Translations under genes and position numbers: made by a program
Notes under the pieces: model-generated
What the model was told of the DNA's origin: nothing
The model's database searches: none
The model's input: the letters and a program-made list of their open reading frames with translations, nothing else
Shown here: piece by piece, positions 33,693 through 41,401 of the stretch
Position numbering within the stretch: the stretch's first letter is position 1
Layout of the letters: the number at the start of each line of letters is the position of its first letter
Assembly (NCBI GenBank): GCA_024639785.1
Contig: JAHEGI010000021.1
Location: forward strand, 166,607 to 230,606
Direction of reading: 5' to 3'
From: Cryomorphaceae bacterium
Lineage (GTDB): Bacteria; Bacteroidota; Bacteroidia; Flavobacteriales; Schleiferiaceae
DNA: 64,000 bases

Positions 33693-35359
33693 TGGATTGG
33701 CTCCTCCACCAACTACCCGTTTGGCTGTCCTTTAGTGCCAAGCAGCCGATCATCTTCACTGAGATAGGCTTCTGGGTGTTCTTTGCCATCGTTTTGGCGG
33801 TGTACCAATTGGTCCATCGCAAGATGGCCATGCGGAATGCCTTCCTCTTTCTGGTTTCCCTATACTTCTATTACAAAACCAGTGGGGGCTTCTTTTTGCT
33901 CTTGCTCTTTTCGACTACCGTCGATTATTATGTTGGGGCGTGGCTTTATCGCAGCCAAACCGAGTGGAAGCGAAAGGCCTGGGTGGCCGTTTCGGTGGTC
34001 ACCAATCTTTCGGTCTTATTCTATTTCAAATACCCGTATTTCTTCGCACAATTTTTGGCGGATGGATTTGGTCTGCTGTGGGAGCCTGTGCCGCATTATG
34101 CCTTGTGGAGCAATGCGTACTTGGGTACGGATTTCGTTGAAGATCGCATTCTGCTGCCGGTGGGAATATCCTTCTACACGTTCCAGTGCATGAGCTATAC
34201 CATTGATATTTACCGTCGGCAGATCGAGCCCGTGCGGCGCATTTTGGACTTTGGATTTTATGTCAGCTTTTTCCCGCAATTAGTAGCTGGCCCCATTGTA
34301 CGCGCCTCGGAGTTCATCCCACAACTGTACAAGAAATATGAATTAAGCAAGGCCGCATTTGGACTCGCTTTTTTCTGGATCCTGAATGGGTTGCTCAAAA
34401 AACTCATCCTTGCGGACTACATCGCAAGCAACTTTGCCGACCGCGTGTTTGCCCAGCCTACGCTGTATAGTGGATTGGAGTGCCTCCTCGCTTTGTTTGC
34501 ATATTCCTTACAGGTCTATGCGGATTTCAGTGGGTATACGGATGTGGCCATAGGGGTGGCCATGTTGATGGGCTTTACGCTCACCAAGAATTTTAATTCC
34601 CCCTATAAGGCGCTATCTGTTTCAGATTTTTGGCGTCGCTGGCACATTTCCTTGAGCACGTGGCTACGGGATTATTTGTACATCCCCTTGGGGGGCAATC
34701 GACAGGGCTCCTTTGCCTCTTATACGATCGTTTTCTTGGCCTTGTTCGTCATTAGCATGATGGCTGAGTCCTTTTTGGTCCCGGTTTCACTAGCGGGTGT
34801 GATCCTGTTTATTTTCCTTTTGAGTCGATTCTGGGCTCCCTTCCGACGCTGGCTGAATACCAACATTAACGTCATGCTTACGATGCTTTTGGGGGGATTT
34901 TGGCATGGCTCTTCGTGGAATTTTGTCACATGGGGTGGCCTAAATGGACTGGGGCTGGTCATATATAAGCTTTGGGCCAAAATCCGTCCCTGGAGCCCAC
35001 GGAATTCCTGGGTAGGAAAGGCCTTTGGATTGGCGAGTACGTTGCTCTTTATCACCTTGACACGGGCCTGGTTCCGTGCACCGGGTTGGGACGAAGCCTT
35101 GAGTATCCTCACGAGAACATGGACGGCGATGGATTTGAACATTGCAGGCGATATCCTCATTGGATTTTGGCGACCACTCAGCGTGATGGTCTTGGGTTAC
35201 CTTATTCATTGGATTCCCAGCCGCTGGAAGAATCGGTATCGGGAGTTGTTTGCCCAAGCACCCTTAGGTTGGCAGCTTGTGGTTGCCTTTCTCGCGGTAG
35301 TGACCATCTATCAGTCCCTCTCGGCCGATAGCCAGCCCTTTATTTACTTCCAGTTTTAG
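33689..35359 (+). CDS. MBOAT-family membrane O-acyltransferase (AlgI/PatA/DltB-like)
   Basis: This is a 556-residue integral membrane protein with about 12 hydrophobic segments. The catalytic His406 is in GGFWHGSSWNFVTWGGLNG; the upstream FSGYTDVAIGVAMLMG and FWRRWHISLSTWLRDYLYIPLGG blocks are characteristic of AlgI-type MBOATs that pass acetyl or other acyl groups across the inner membrane. It closes the LysM-SGNH-SGNH-MBOAT operon. A lytic transglycosylase converges on it 5 bases away. Donor and final acceptor glycan are not known. Confidence 0.93.
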   Translation: MMDWLLHQLPVWLSFSAKQPIIFTEIGFWVFFAIVLAVYQLVHRKMAMRNAFLFLVSLYFYYKTSGGFFLLLLFSTTVDYYVGAWLYRSQTEWKRKAWVAVSVVTNLSVLFYFKYPYFFAQFLADGFGLLWEPVPHYALWSNAYLGTDFVEDRILLPVGISFYTFQCMSYTIDIYRRQIEPVRRILDFGFYVSFFPQLVAGPIVRASEFIPQLYKKYELSKAAFGLAFFWILNGLLKKLILADYIASNFADRVFAQPTLYSGLECLLALFAYSLQVYADFSGYTDVAIGVAMLMGFTLTKNFNSPYKALSVSDFWRRWHISLSTWLRDYLYIPLGGNRQGSFASYTIVFLALFVISMMAESFLVPVSLAGVILFIFLLSRFWAPFRRWLNTNINVMLTMLLGGFWHGSSWNFVTWGGLNGLGLVIYKLWAKIRPWSPRNSWVGKAFGLASTLLFITLTRAWFRAPGWDEALSILTRTWTAMDLNIAGDILIGFWRPLSVMVLGYLIHWIPSRWKNRYRELFAQAPLGWQLVVAFLAVVTIYQSLSADSQPFIYFQF

Positions 35360-35364
35360 GTAAA

Positions 35365-36630
35365 TTATTGCAGTGCCAATAGGGCGTTTGCCATGGGCTT
35401 GGGTGCCTTAGCCCGGTCGATGGCTTCGACGTAGCCTCGATAAAACGTGGCCAAGCGGAGCGTCTTTCGCGCATAGTGCGCCCCCGGACCTTTAGCCACT
35501 TGATCGACATTGCCCGTCCAGTAATTTGGATCCCAACCCTTCTTGGCGGCCTGGTCAGCGGCCCGGGCGATGGGGGTAGGTCCCGTATTGTAGGATGCGA
35601 GAATAAAGGGTAGTCGATGCTCTTTTGCTACCCCGCGTTGCTTCCAAAATTGATCGAGGAAGCGCAAATATTTTAGTCCTGCTTGGATGTTTTGCTTTGG
35701 TTCAAAAAGTTCGTCAGGCTCAATCCCTAGTCTCGCCGCGGTGTTGGGAATGAGCTGCATGACGCCTATCGCGCCGGCAGGGGAGATGATGTCACTCCGA
35801 AAGCGACTCTCCACAAAGGCCAAAGCGGTCAGCGTATACCGATCAAATTGATTTGAATTTTGGAAGTACCGATCGTAGGGCGAGAGCTGGATGGGCTTAA
35901 GCCAGTCATCATGGTAGCCTGGGCGGCCGTAGAAGCCCCGTATTCGTTTCGCTTTGCGGCTTGCCAAGAAATCATTGACCGAGTGAAGAAGTAAACTGTC
36001 TTTTTCGCGACCCATCCAACAGAAGGAACCCGCACTGATCGCCTCAACGCTTCGTGCTTCCGTGGATTGCGCCTGGAGGGCGGGTAAAAACACATCGGGG
36101 ATGAGCCAGCCCGTTGCTTCCACGGACATTTGCCGCCACATGGTCATTGCTTGAATGGCCAATGGGAGGCTATCCGATTCGAGAAGAAATTGTGGGAGCT
36201 TGGGGTATTCATTGAGGTAGCGAAGGCTATCCGATTGCCCATACCGCACCCAGGTGAATTCGCGAATAGGATCCGAAGCGAGCATGCCAGGGCGTTCCAT
36301 TCCTGGGATGTTTCCCGCGGCCAAATCTGCCCGTCCAACTTCCACCCAGGCGAGGGCTTCCAGTGCACTGCGGGCGAAGAGCCATTCAACCTTTTGCGGA
36401 ATGGCCTCTTCCCAAGCGTCGAGTAAAGCGTATTCATAGCCTTGTAGCTTCCCGTCGACCACATCCAAGCAACCCGCATCAGGCACAAAGGCAATACGGA
36501 CGGTTCCATTGTCTCGACGGTCGTTTTGATCCCACTGTGCGGTCCGAATAAAATCGAGGGGCTCAGATGGCGAGCCGATAAAAATAGCTGCGACAATAAA
36601 GGGGTAGGACCATCTCCAGCGCCAAATCAT
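35365..36630 (-). CDS. MltF-like lytic transglycosylase with solute-binding domain
   Basis: This is a 421-residue periplasmic enzyme. An N-terminal hydrophobic leader is followed by a substrate-binding-protein-like domain (about 40-230) and a C-terminal SLT goose-lysozyme-like domain. The catalytic Glu274 is in LAFVESRFRSDIISPAGAIGVMQL, followed by SYNTGP, as in MltF/Slt70. It cleaves peptidoglycan strands to 1,6-anhydro ends. O-acetylation of MurNAc blocks this reaction, which makes its position tail-to-tail with the MBOAT operon notable. It is divergent from miaE. Confidence 0.92.
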   Translation of the reverse strand: MIWRWRWSYPFIVAAIFIGSPSEPLDFIRTAQWDQNDRRDNGTVRIAFVPDAGCLDVVDGKLQGYEYALLDAWEEAIPQKVEWLFARSALEALAWVEVGRADLAAGNIPGMERPGMLASDPIREFTWVRYGQSDSLRYLNEYPKLPQFLLESDSLPLAIQAMTMWRQMSVEATGWLIPDVFLPALQAQSTEARSVEAISAGSFCWMGREKDSLLLHSVNDFLASRKAKRIRGFYGRPGYHDDWLKPIQLSPYDRYFQNSNQFDRYTLTALAFVESRFRSDIISPAGAIGVMQLIPNTAARLGIEPDELFEPKQNIQAGLKYLRFLDQFWKQRGVAKEHRLPFILASYNTGPTPIARAADQAAKKGWDPNYWTGNVDQVAKGPGAHYARKTLRLATFYRGYVEAIDRAKAPKPMANALLALQ

Positions 36631-36655
36631 GCCGCCAAGGTCGTTAAAATGCCGG

Positions 36656-36663
36656 TATCTTTG
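36656..36663 (+). promoter_or_regulatory. -7 element (TATCTTTG) for miaE
   Basis: This is an exact TAnnTTTG match ending 5 bases before the first ATG at 36669. Confidence 0.6.
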
Positions 36664-36668
36664 ACGCT

Positions 36669-37253
36669 ATGATGCTTGGACTACAGCTCCCTACGGACCC
36701 CCGCTGGGCGGATGCAGCGGAAGAACAGATTGAGGCCATCCTAACGGACCATGCCTACTGTGAGCAAAAGGCGGCTTCTACCGCTATTTCGCTCATGATT
36801 ACCTACCCTGAACTCAGCGATTTGGTGACGGACATGGCCGCGTTAGCGCGCGAGGAAATGAGCCATTTCGAAATGGTGCACAAACGAATTGTTGAACGCG
36901 GGCTGGTTTTGGGTCGCGAGCGCAAGGATGCATACGTTCAGGCCGTGAGCCAGTTTTTTCCGAAAACTGGCGATCGGATGTTGCGTTTAGTGCATCGACT
37001 TTTGGTTTGTGCCCTGATTGAAGCTCGGAGCTGTGAACGATTCAAAGTTCTTTCGCAGAATATCAAGGATCCGGAATTGTCTCAATTTTATGACCGACTG
37101 ATGGTGTCTGAGGCCAACCATTATACTTTGTTTTTGGGCTATGCGCGTCAATATGGAGGGCGAGCCCCGGTGGATGACCTTTGGAAGTCTCTGCTCGCAT
37201 TTGAAGCGGGCCTCATGCAGGACTTTACCAACGGGGAACGCATTCATGGCTAA
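36669..37253 (+). CDS. miaE: tRNA-(ms2io6A)37 hydroxylase, MiaE type
   Basis: This is a 194-residue ferritin-like diiron monooxygenase that hydroxylates the isopentenyl group of ms2i6A37 in tRNA, using oxygen. Two carboxylate-bridge motifs are visible: REEMSHFE (about 62-69) and EANHYTLF (about 151-158), with IEARSCERF between them. Length matches the family. Tandem ATGs occur at 36669 and 36672; the first is nearest the -7 element. The oxygen requirement fits an aerobic lifestyle. Confidence 0.93.
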   Translation: MMLGLQLPTDPRWADAAEEQIEAILTDHAYCEQKAASTAISLMITYPELSDLVTDMAALAREEMSHFEMVHKRIVERGLVLGRERKDAYVQAVSQFFPKTGDRMLRLVHRLLVCALIEARSCERFKVLSQNIKDPELSQFYDRLMVSEANHYTLFLGYARQYGGRAPVDDLWKSLLAFEAGLMQDFTNGERIHG

Positions 37254-37303
37254 AAGCCCGAAATAATTCATTGCAGCCGAGCCAAGTAGAGGACATTCAC
37301 CCC

Positions 37304-37311
37304 GAACTTTG
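37304..37311 (+). promoter_or_regulatory. Probable -7 element (GAACTTTG) for gcvT
   Basis: This matches TAnnTTTG at seven of eight positions and ends 4 bases before the ATG at 37316. Confidence 0.4.
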
Positions 37312-37315
37312 CCCC

Positions 37316-38428
37316 ATGGAATCACAGGAAACACTCCAACTCACGGCCCTTAATGCCGTTCATGACGCCCTCGGCGCCAAAATGGTCCCTTTTGCGGGAT
37401 ACCGCATGCCTGTTCAATACGAAGGGGTGAGCGTAGAGCATCACGCCGTGCGAAATGGGGTAGGGGTCTTTGATGTTTCTCACATGGGGGAGTTTTACGT
37501 GGAAGGGCCAGATGCTTTGGCATTTTTACAGTCTGTGACCTCCAATGATGTGGCCAAATTGCATAGCGGCAAGGTGCAATACTCCTGCTTGCCCAACGAC
37601 CAAGGGGGAATTGTCGATGACCTTCTCGTGTATTGCTTCGATGCGCAGAAATATTTGTTGGTTGTCAATGCTTCCAACATGGCCAAAGATTGGGCCTGGC
37701 TGCAGGCGCATCTGGGAAGTTTTGACGTTCAAATGCGCGACGAATCTGCGGCAACCTCGTTGCTCGCAGTGCAAGGTCCTTTGGCCGTAAAGGCACTTCA
37801 ATCCCTTACCGAAGTTGATCTAGATTCCATGACCTACTACACTTTTGGAGTGGGCAGTTTTGCCGGCGTGGAGAATATTCTCATCTCGGCCACCGGCTAT
37901 ACCGGGGCGGGCGGATTTGAAATCTACATGCCTAATGCGGCAGCTCCTGCGATTTGGCAGGCAATCTTTCAGAATGGCTCTGGCCTGGGCATTGTGCCTG
38001 TGGGGCTTGGAGCGCGCGACACCTTGCGATTGGAGATGGGCTTTTGCTTGTACGGCAATGACATTAATGACGAAACCTCCCCCTTGGAGGCAGGTCTAGG
38101 CTGGATTACCAAATTCACCAAAGAATTCACGAACTCGGATAACCTCAAAGCGCAAAAAGAAGCGGGACCTCGCAGAAAATTGGTTGGATTTGAGTTGATC
38201 GACCGTGGCGTACCTCGCCATGATTACCCTATCACAGATGCCACGGGTACCCCCATTGGCATCGTAACCAGCGGAACCATGGCTCCGTCTGTTGGAAAGG
38301 CCATTGGCATGGGCTATGTGCCTTCGGAGTTAGCAAGCCCCGGCAGTACGATTTATGTCGAAGTTCGCGGTAAGCTTTTGCAGGCAGTAGTGGTTTCCTT
38401 ACCTTTTTGGAAGGGAAATAAAGCCTAA
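37316..38428 (+). CDS. gcvT: Glycine cleavage system T protein (aminomethyltransferase)
   Basis: This is a 370-residue THF-dependent aminomethyltransferase that takes the aminomethyl group from the H protein. MVPFAGYRMPVQYEG, FDVSHMGEFYVEG, GYTGAGGFEIYMPN, the catalytic Asp region GLGARDTLRLEMG and SGTMAPSVGKAIGMGYV are all classical GcvT blocks. I chose the ATG at 37316 because it directly precedes the conserved start and follows the -7-like element. The other gcv genes are absent. An Lrp regulator follows 3 bases downstream. Confidence 0.96.
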   Translation: MESQETLQLTALNAVHDALGAKMVPFAGYRMPVQYEGVSVEHHAVRNGVGVFDVSHMGEFYVEGPDALAFLQSVTSNDVAKLHSGKVQYSCLPNDQGGIVDDLLVYCFDAQKYLLVVNASNMAKDWAWLQAHLGSFDVQMRDESAATSLLAVQGPLAVKALQSLTEVDLDSMTYYTFGVGSFAGVENILISATGYTGAGGFEIYMPNAAAPAIWQAIFQNGSGLGIVPVGLGARDTLRLEMGFCLYGNDINDETSPLEAGLGWITKFTKEFTNSDNLKAQKEAGPRRKLVGFELIDRGVPRHDYPITDATGTPIGIVTSGTMAPSVGKAIGMGYVPSELASPGSTIYVEVRGKLLQAVVVSLPFWKGNKA

Positions 38429-38431
38429 AAC

Positions 38432-38932
38432 ATGCAACATAAACTGGACCGTACAGACAAAGAAATCCTACGGCATCTCCTTGAAGATGCCCGCAAGACG
38501 TATACAGATATTGCGAAAGATCTTCAGGTTTCTCCCGGTACAGTTCATGTGCGCGTCAAAAAAATGGAAAAGGCCGGCATCATCCGTGGGGCTAGCCTTC
38601 AATTGGATTACGATGTCCTGGGCTATAGTTTCATCGCCTTTGTCGGAATCTACCTCAGCAAGACTTCCAGTACCCACGATGTCATTGAGGCCCTAAAGGT
38701 CATTCCTGAAGTAACGGTGGCGCATATTGCCACGGGTCGATTTGGAATCTTTGCCAAGATTCGCTGCCAAGACACGAAACATGCGAAGCAGATCATCTTT
38801 CAAATTTCTGACATTCCTGGGGTGACGAATACCGAAACCATGATTGCGCTTGAAGAGTGCATCAATAGTTCAAAGTCGCTCTTGGCCAGCATTTTGGATG
38901 AGCTGCCAGCAGGGGAGGATTCAAACGCCTAA
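38432..38932 (+). CDS. Lrp/AsnC-family transcriptional regulator
   Basis: This is a 166-residue regulator. An N-terminal winged helix-turn-helix (about 5-55, with DRTDKEILRHLLEDARKTYTDIAKDLQVSPGTV) precedes a RAM/AsnC ligand domain (about 70-150). Lrp proteins sense amino acids. Direct coupling to gcvT suggests glycine or a related metabolite as effector and gcvT itself as a target, which is inference. The stop overlaps the convergent tcdA stop by 4 bases. Confidence 0.92.
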   Translation: MQHKLDRTDKEILRHLLEDARKTYTDIAKDLQVSPGTVHVRVKKMEKAGIIRGASLQLDYDVLGYSFIAFVGIYLSKTSSTHDVIEALKVIPEVTVAHIATGRFGIFAKIRCQDTKHAKQIIFQISDIPGVTNTETMIALEECINSSKSLLASILDELPAGEDSNA

Positions 38933-39657
38933 ATCAGGCCACAGAGTTTACGGACGGCATAAGAAGCCGCATGCAGGCCAAAAGCGGCCGGAATCCATGC
39001 AGAGGTGCCGTAAAAGGACTTTTTAAAATTGCTTCCATCTGTCAGTCGGACTGAATCTTTGTTTGCCAGCTCATGGCTAAAGACCACAGGAAACCCCTTT
39101 CGAATGCGGTATTCCTGGGCTAATCGTTTACGAATGTGTTTCGCAAAAGGACAATTGTAGCTCCGTTCGAGTTTGGCGATTTGAATTTTACTCGGGTCTA
39201 ATCTCCCTCCAGCGCCCATGGAAGAAATGAAGGGAAGATTCGCTTCGAGGGCCGTGACAATAAAGTTCAGTTTTGGCTGCACACTATCAATGCAGTCTAA
39301 CGCAAAATCATAGGAGCCCTGCTTCACCAGGGCACGCATTGCTTCTGGCGTCATGAACTCTGCATGGGCATGTACCACGACATCTGGGTTGATATCCCGC
39401 ATGCGTGCCTCCATGAGTGCGGCTTTCTTTTGGCCCTGCGTCGAAGCCAGCGCTTGCAGCTGCCGATTCCGGTTGGTGGGGTCCACCACATCGCCATCGA
39501 CAATCGTCAAAGTGCCAACGCCTGCTCGCGTCAAGAACTCCACAGCAAAGCTGCCAACACCCCCTAACCCAACGACCAATACATGGGCCTTAGACAGCCG
39601 TTCAAGGGCGTCCGGTCCCATAAGCAATTCAGTGCGTTCGAGCCAGTGAGGGGTCAT
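38929..39657 (-). CDS. tcdA: tRNA threonylcarbamoyladenosine dehydratase TcdA
   Basis: This is a 242-residue E1-like (ThiF/MoeB/HesA) enzyme that cyclises t6A37 of tRNA to ct6A with ATP. The GLGGVGSFAVEFLTRAGVG nucleotide loop, DGDVVDPTNRNRQ block and DCIDSVQPKLN block are visible, and the C-terminal CPFAKHIRKRL and AAFGLHAAS match TcdA/CsdL rather than MoeB. The SUF/Csd partner genes are not nearby. With miaE it makes a second nearby tRNA position-37 modifier. Confidence 0.92.
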   Translation of the reverse strand: MTPHWLERTELLMGPDALERLSKAHVLVVGLGGVGSFAVEFLTRAGVGTLTIVDGDVVDPTNRNRQLQALASTQGQKKAALMEARMRDINPDVVVHAHAEFMTPEAMRALVKQGSYDFALDCIDSVQPKLNFIVTALEANLPFISSMGAGGRLDPSKIQIAKLERSYNCPFAKHIRKRLAQEYRIRKGFPVVFSHELANKDSVRLTDGSNFKKSFYGTSAWIPAAFGLHAASYAVRKLCGLI

Positions 39658-39664
39658 CGTCGCG

Positions 39665-39672
39665 CGAAGATA
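39665..39672 (-). promoter_or_regulatory. Probable -7 element (TATCTTCG) for tcdA
   Basis: This matches TAnnTTTG at seven of eight positions and ends 7 bases before the tcdA ATG. Confidence 0.35.
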
Positions 39673-39712
39673 CGGAGGTAAAAAAAGTGTTTCGAGTGGA
39701 CCCGAAGACTTT

Positions 39713-41164
39713 TTAGTAGTACGTCTTTCGGCGCACTCCGGCCATGTGCTTGGCTAAGCGCATCACCTGGCGCGTATATCCGTATTCGTTATCATACCAA
39801 ACATAGAGTACGGCTGATGTTCCATCGCTGTGAATCAAGGTAGCTTCACTGTCAAAAATCGAGCAACAGCTATCCCCGACGATATCGCTACTCACGAGCT
39901 CAGGGCTCACTGAATATTTGATTTGCTGCACCAATGGACCGGAGAATGCCGCCGCTTTCAGGGCTGCATTGATACTATCTCGATCGGTTTTCTTTTCGAG
40001 ATTCAATTTGAGGATCGCAAGGGAGCCATTCGGGACCGGCACGCGAATCGCATTGCTGGTCAACTTAGCGCCCAACCCTGGAATCGCTTTGTCGACAGCT
40101 TGACCCGCCCCGGTTTCTGTGATGACCATATTGAGGGCTGCGGCACGTCCACGTCGATATTTTTTGTGCATGTTGTCCACCAAGTTTTGGTCGTTGGTGT
40201 AGGCATGAATGGTTTCAATATGACCTTGTACAATGCCAAAGTGGTCATTCATGACCTTCAAGACGGGGGCAATCGCATTCGTCGTACAGGAGGCTGCGGA
40301 CTGAATGCTCTCATGACGATCTATGTCTTCATGATTTACGCCAAACACCACATTGGGCACTCCTTTGCCGGGGGCCGTTAATAGGACTTTGGAAACCCCT
40401 GGACAGGCCTGATGCCGAGCTAGGGCCTCTTTATCTCGGAATGCCCCTGTATTGTCGATCACTAAGGCATGCTCAATCCCGTAGTCTTGGTAGTTAATCT
40501 CTTCAGGCTGATTCGCAGAAATGATCGCGACGGGACGCCCGTTGATAATGAGTTTTTGACTGTCATGGTCAACATCGACTGTCCCGGGGAAAGAGCCATG
40601 GATAGAGTCCACGCGGAGGAGGGAGGCACGTTTTTCTAGACTGATGGGGTCGGAACCACGGGCTACGATCGCGCGAAGGCGCAATTGGGTCCCGCGTCCT
40701 TCTTGGGCGATGAGCTCTCGGGCAACCAATCGCCCAATTCGTCCAAAGCCATAGAGCACCACATCGACAGGGCTCGAATTTGGATTCTCTCCATTCGCAT
40801 AACGCTTGAGTTTGACCTCGAGAAACTTTTTGCGCTCGAGATATACCCCGGCTTCACGGCGCCACTCCGTAGCCAGGCGACCTATATCAATGCTGGCGTT
40901 TTGCACTTTGCTTGCCAGGAGGGCTTGGGCCATGGCGAGGGTGTCGTCGATACCCAACATTTCTCCGGCCATCACGGAACCATGGACATGTGCTTGCAGC
41001 ATTTCTGAAGGGCGTTGATCCACCATGGGTTGACGGTAGAGTACGACCTGCACATTGCGGTCATAGAATAGGTCACCGACGATTTTTATCAAAGCAGCGG
41101 CAGCCTTCTCGTTTTTCACACGTTCGGAGACCGAAAGTGTGTACGTTTCGAGGGAGGAATTCAT
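39713..41164 (-). CDS. gapA: Long-form glyceraldehyde-3-phosphate dehydrogenase
   Basis: This is a 483-residue protein. Residues about 135-483 are a GAPDH: LYGFGRIGRLVAREL is the NAD(P) loop, the catalytic Cys is in SAASCTTNAIAP (near residue 292) and the His in HAYTNDQN. About 130 extra residues precede it, with a helical MAGEMLGIDDTLAMAQALL stretch that I do not recognise. Standard GAPDH is about 335 residues. The catalytic domain is intact, so the enzyme is probably active; the extension may regulate or localise it. I chose the ATG at 41164, which follows a good promoter after 29 bases. The gapA symbol is a family-level choice. Confidence 0.9.
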   Translation of the reverse strand: MNSSLETYTLSVSERVKNEKAAAALIKIVGDLFYDRNVQVVLYRQPMVDQRPSEMLQAHVHGSVMAGEMLGIDDTLAMAQALLASKVQNASIDIGRLATEWRREAGVYLERKKFLEVKLKRYANGENPNSSPVDVVLYGFGRIGRLVARELIAQEGRGTQLRLRAIVARGSDPISLEKRASLLRVDSIHGSFPGTVDVDHDSQKLIINGRPVAIISANQPEEINYQDYGIEHALVIDNTGAFRDKEALARHQACPGVSKVLLTAPGKGVPNVVFGVNHEDIDRHESIQSAASCTTNAIAPVLKVMNDHFGIVQGHIETIHAYTNDQNLVDNMHKKYRRGRAAALNMVITETGAGQAVDKAIPGLGAKLTSNAIRVPVPNGSLAILKLNLEKKTDRDSINAALKAAAFSGPLVQQIKYSVSPELVSSDIVGDSCCSIFDSEATLIHSDGTSAVLYVWYDNEYGYTRQVMRLAKHMAGVRRKTYY

Positions 41165-41193
41165 CAAGGGTTTGGGTTTGAAAGGTTGTTCTG

Positions 41194-41224
41194 CAAAGGT
41201 ATTTCTGACCCCTTCCCTGACCAA
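41194..41224 (-). promoter_or_regulatory. GAPDH promoter (TTG - 20 bases - TACCTTTG)
   Basis: On the reverse strand a -33 TTG (41224-41222) precedes an exact -7 element (41201-41194) by 20 bases; the ATG is 29 bases further. It is one of the best promoter matches in the window. Confidence 0.7.
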
Positions 41225-41235
41225 GATCTTTGTCT

Positions 41236-41250
41236 GTACATTCTATGTAC
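41236..41250. repeat. Palindrome GTACAT-TCT-ATGTAC upstream of the GAPDH promoter
   Basis: Perfect 6-bp arms with a 3-base spacer lie 11 bases upstream of the GAPDH -33 element. The position and symmetry suit a dimeric regulator site, but no family consensus is recognised. A weaker pair ATGCGC/GCGCAT (41316-41321, 41332-41337) lies further upstream. Confidence 0.5.
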
Positions 41251-41347
41251 TAAGTGTCTAAAAATTAGTTTTTTAGGTCAAAAATGATATGGTGAAAATC
41301 ACATTAAGTCATTGGATGCGCTCCTTTGGACGCGCATTAAAAGCAAA

Positions 41348-41372
41348 CGCCCCTCCCGAAATGGAAGGGGCG
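41348..41372 (-). terminator. Probable terminator of degP
   Basis: A 10-position stem with one C-A mismatch (41348-41357 with 41363-41372) and a GAAAT loop lies 30 bases past the degP stop. The following tract is A/T-rich rather than a clean U-run, so confidence is moderate. Confidence 0.55.
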
Positions 41373-41401
41373 CTCACGAGCTTCATGGGATTGATTTTGC
41401 C

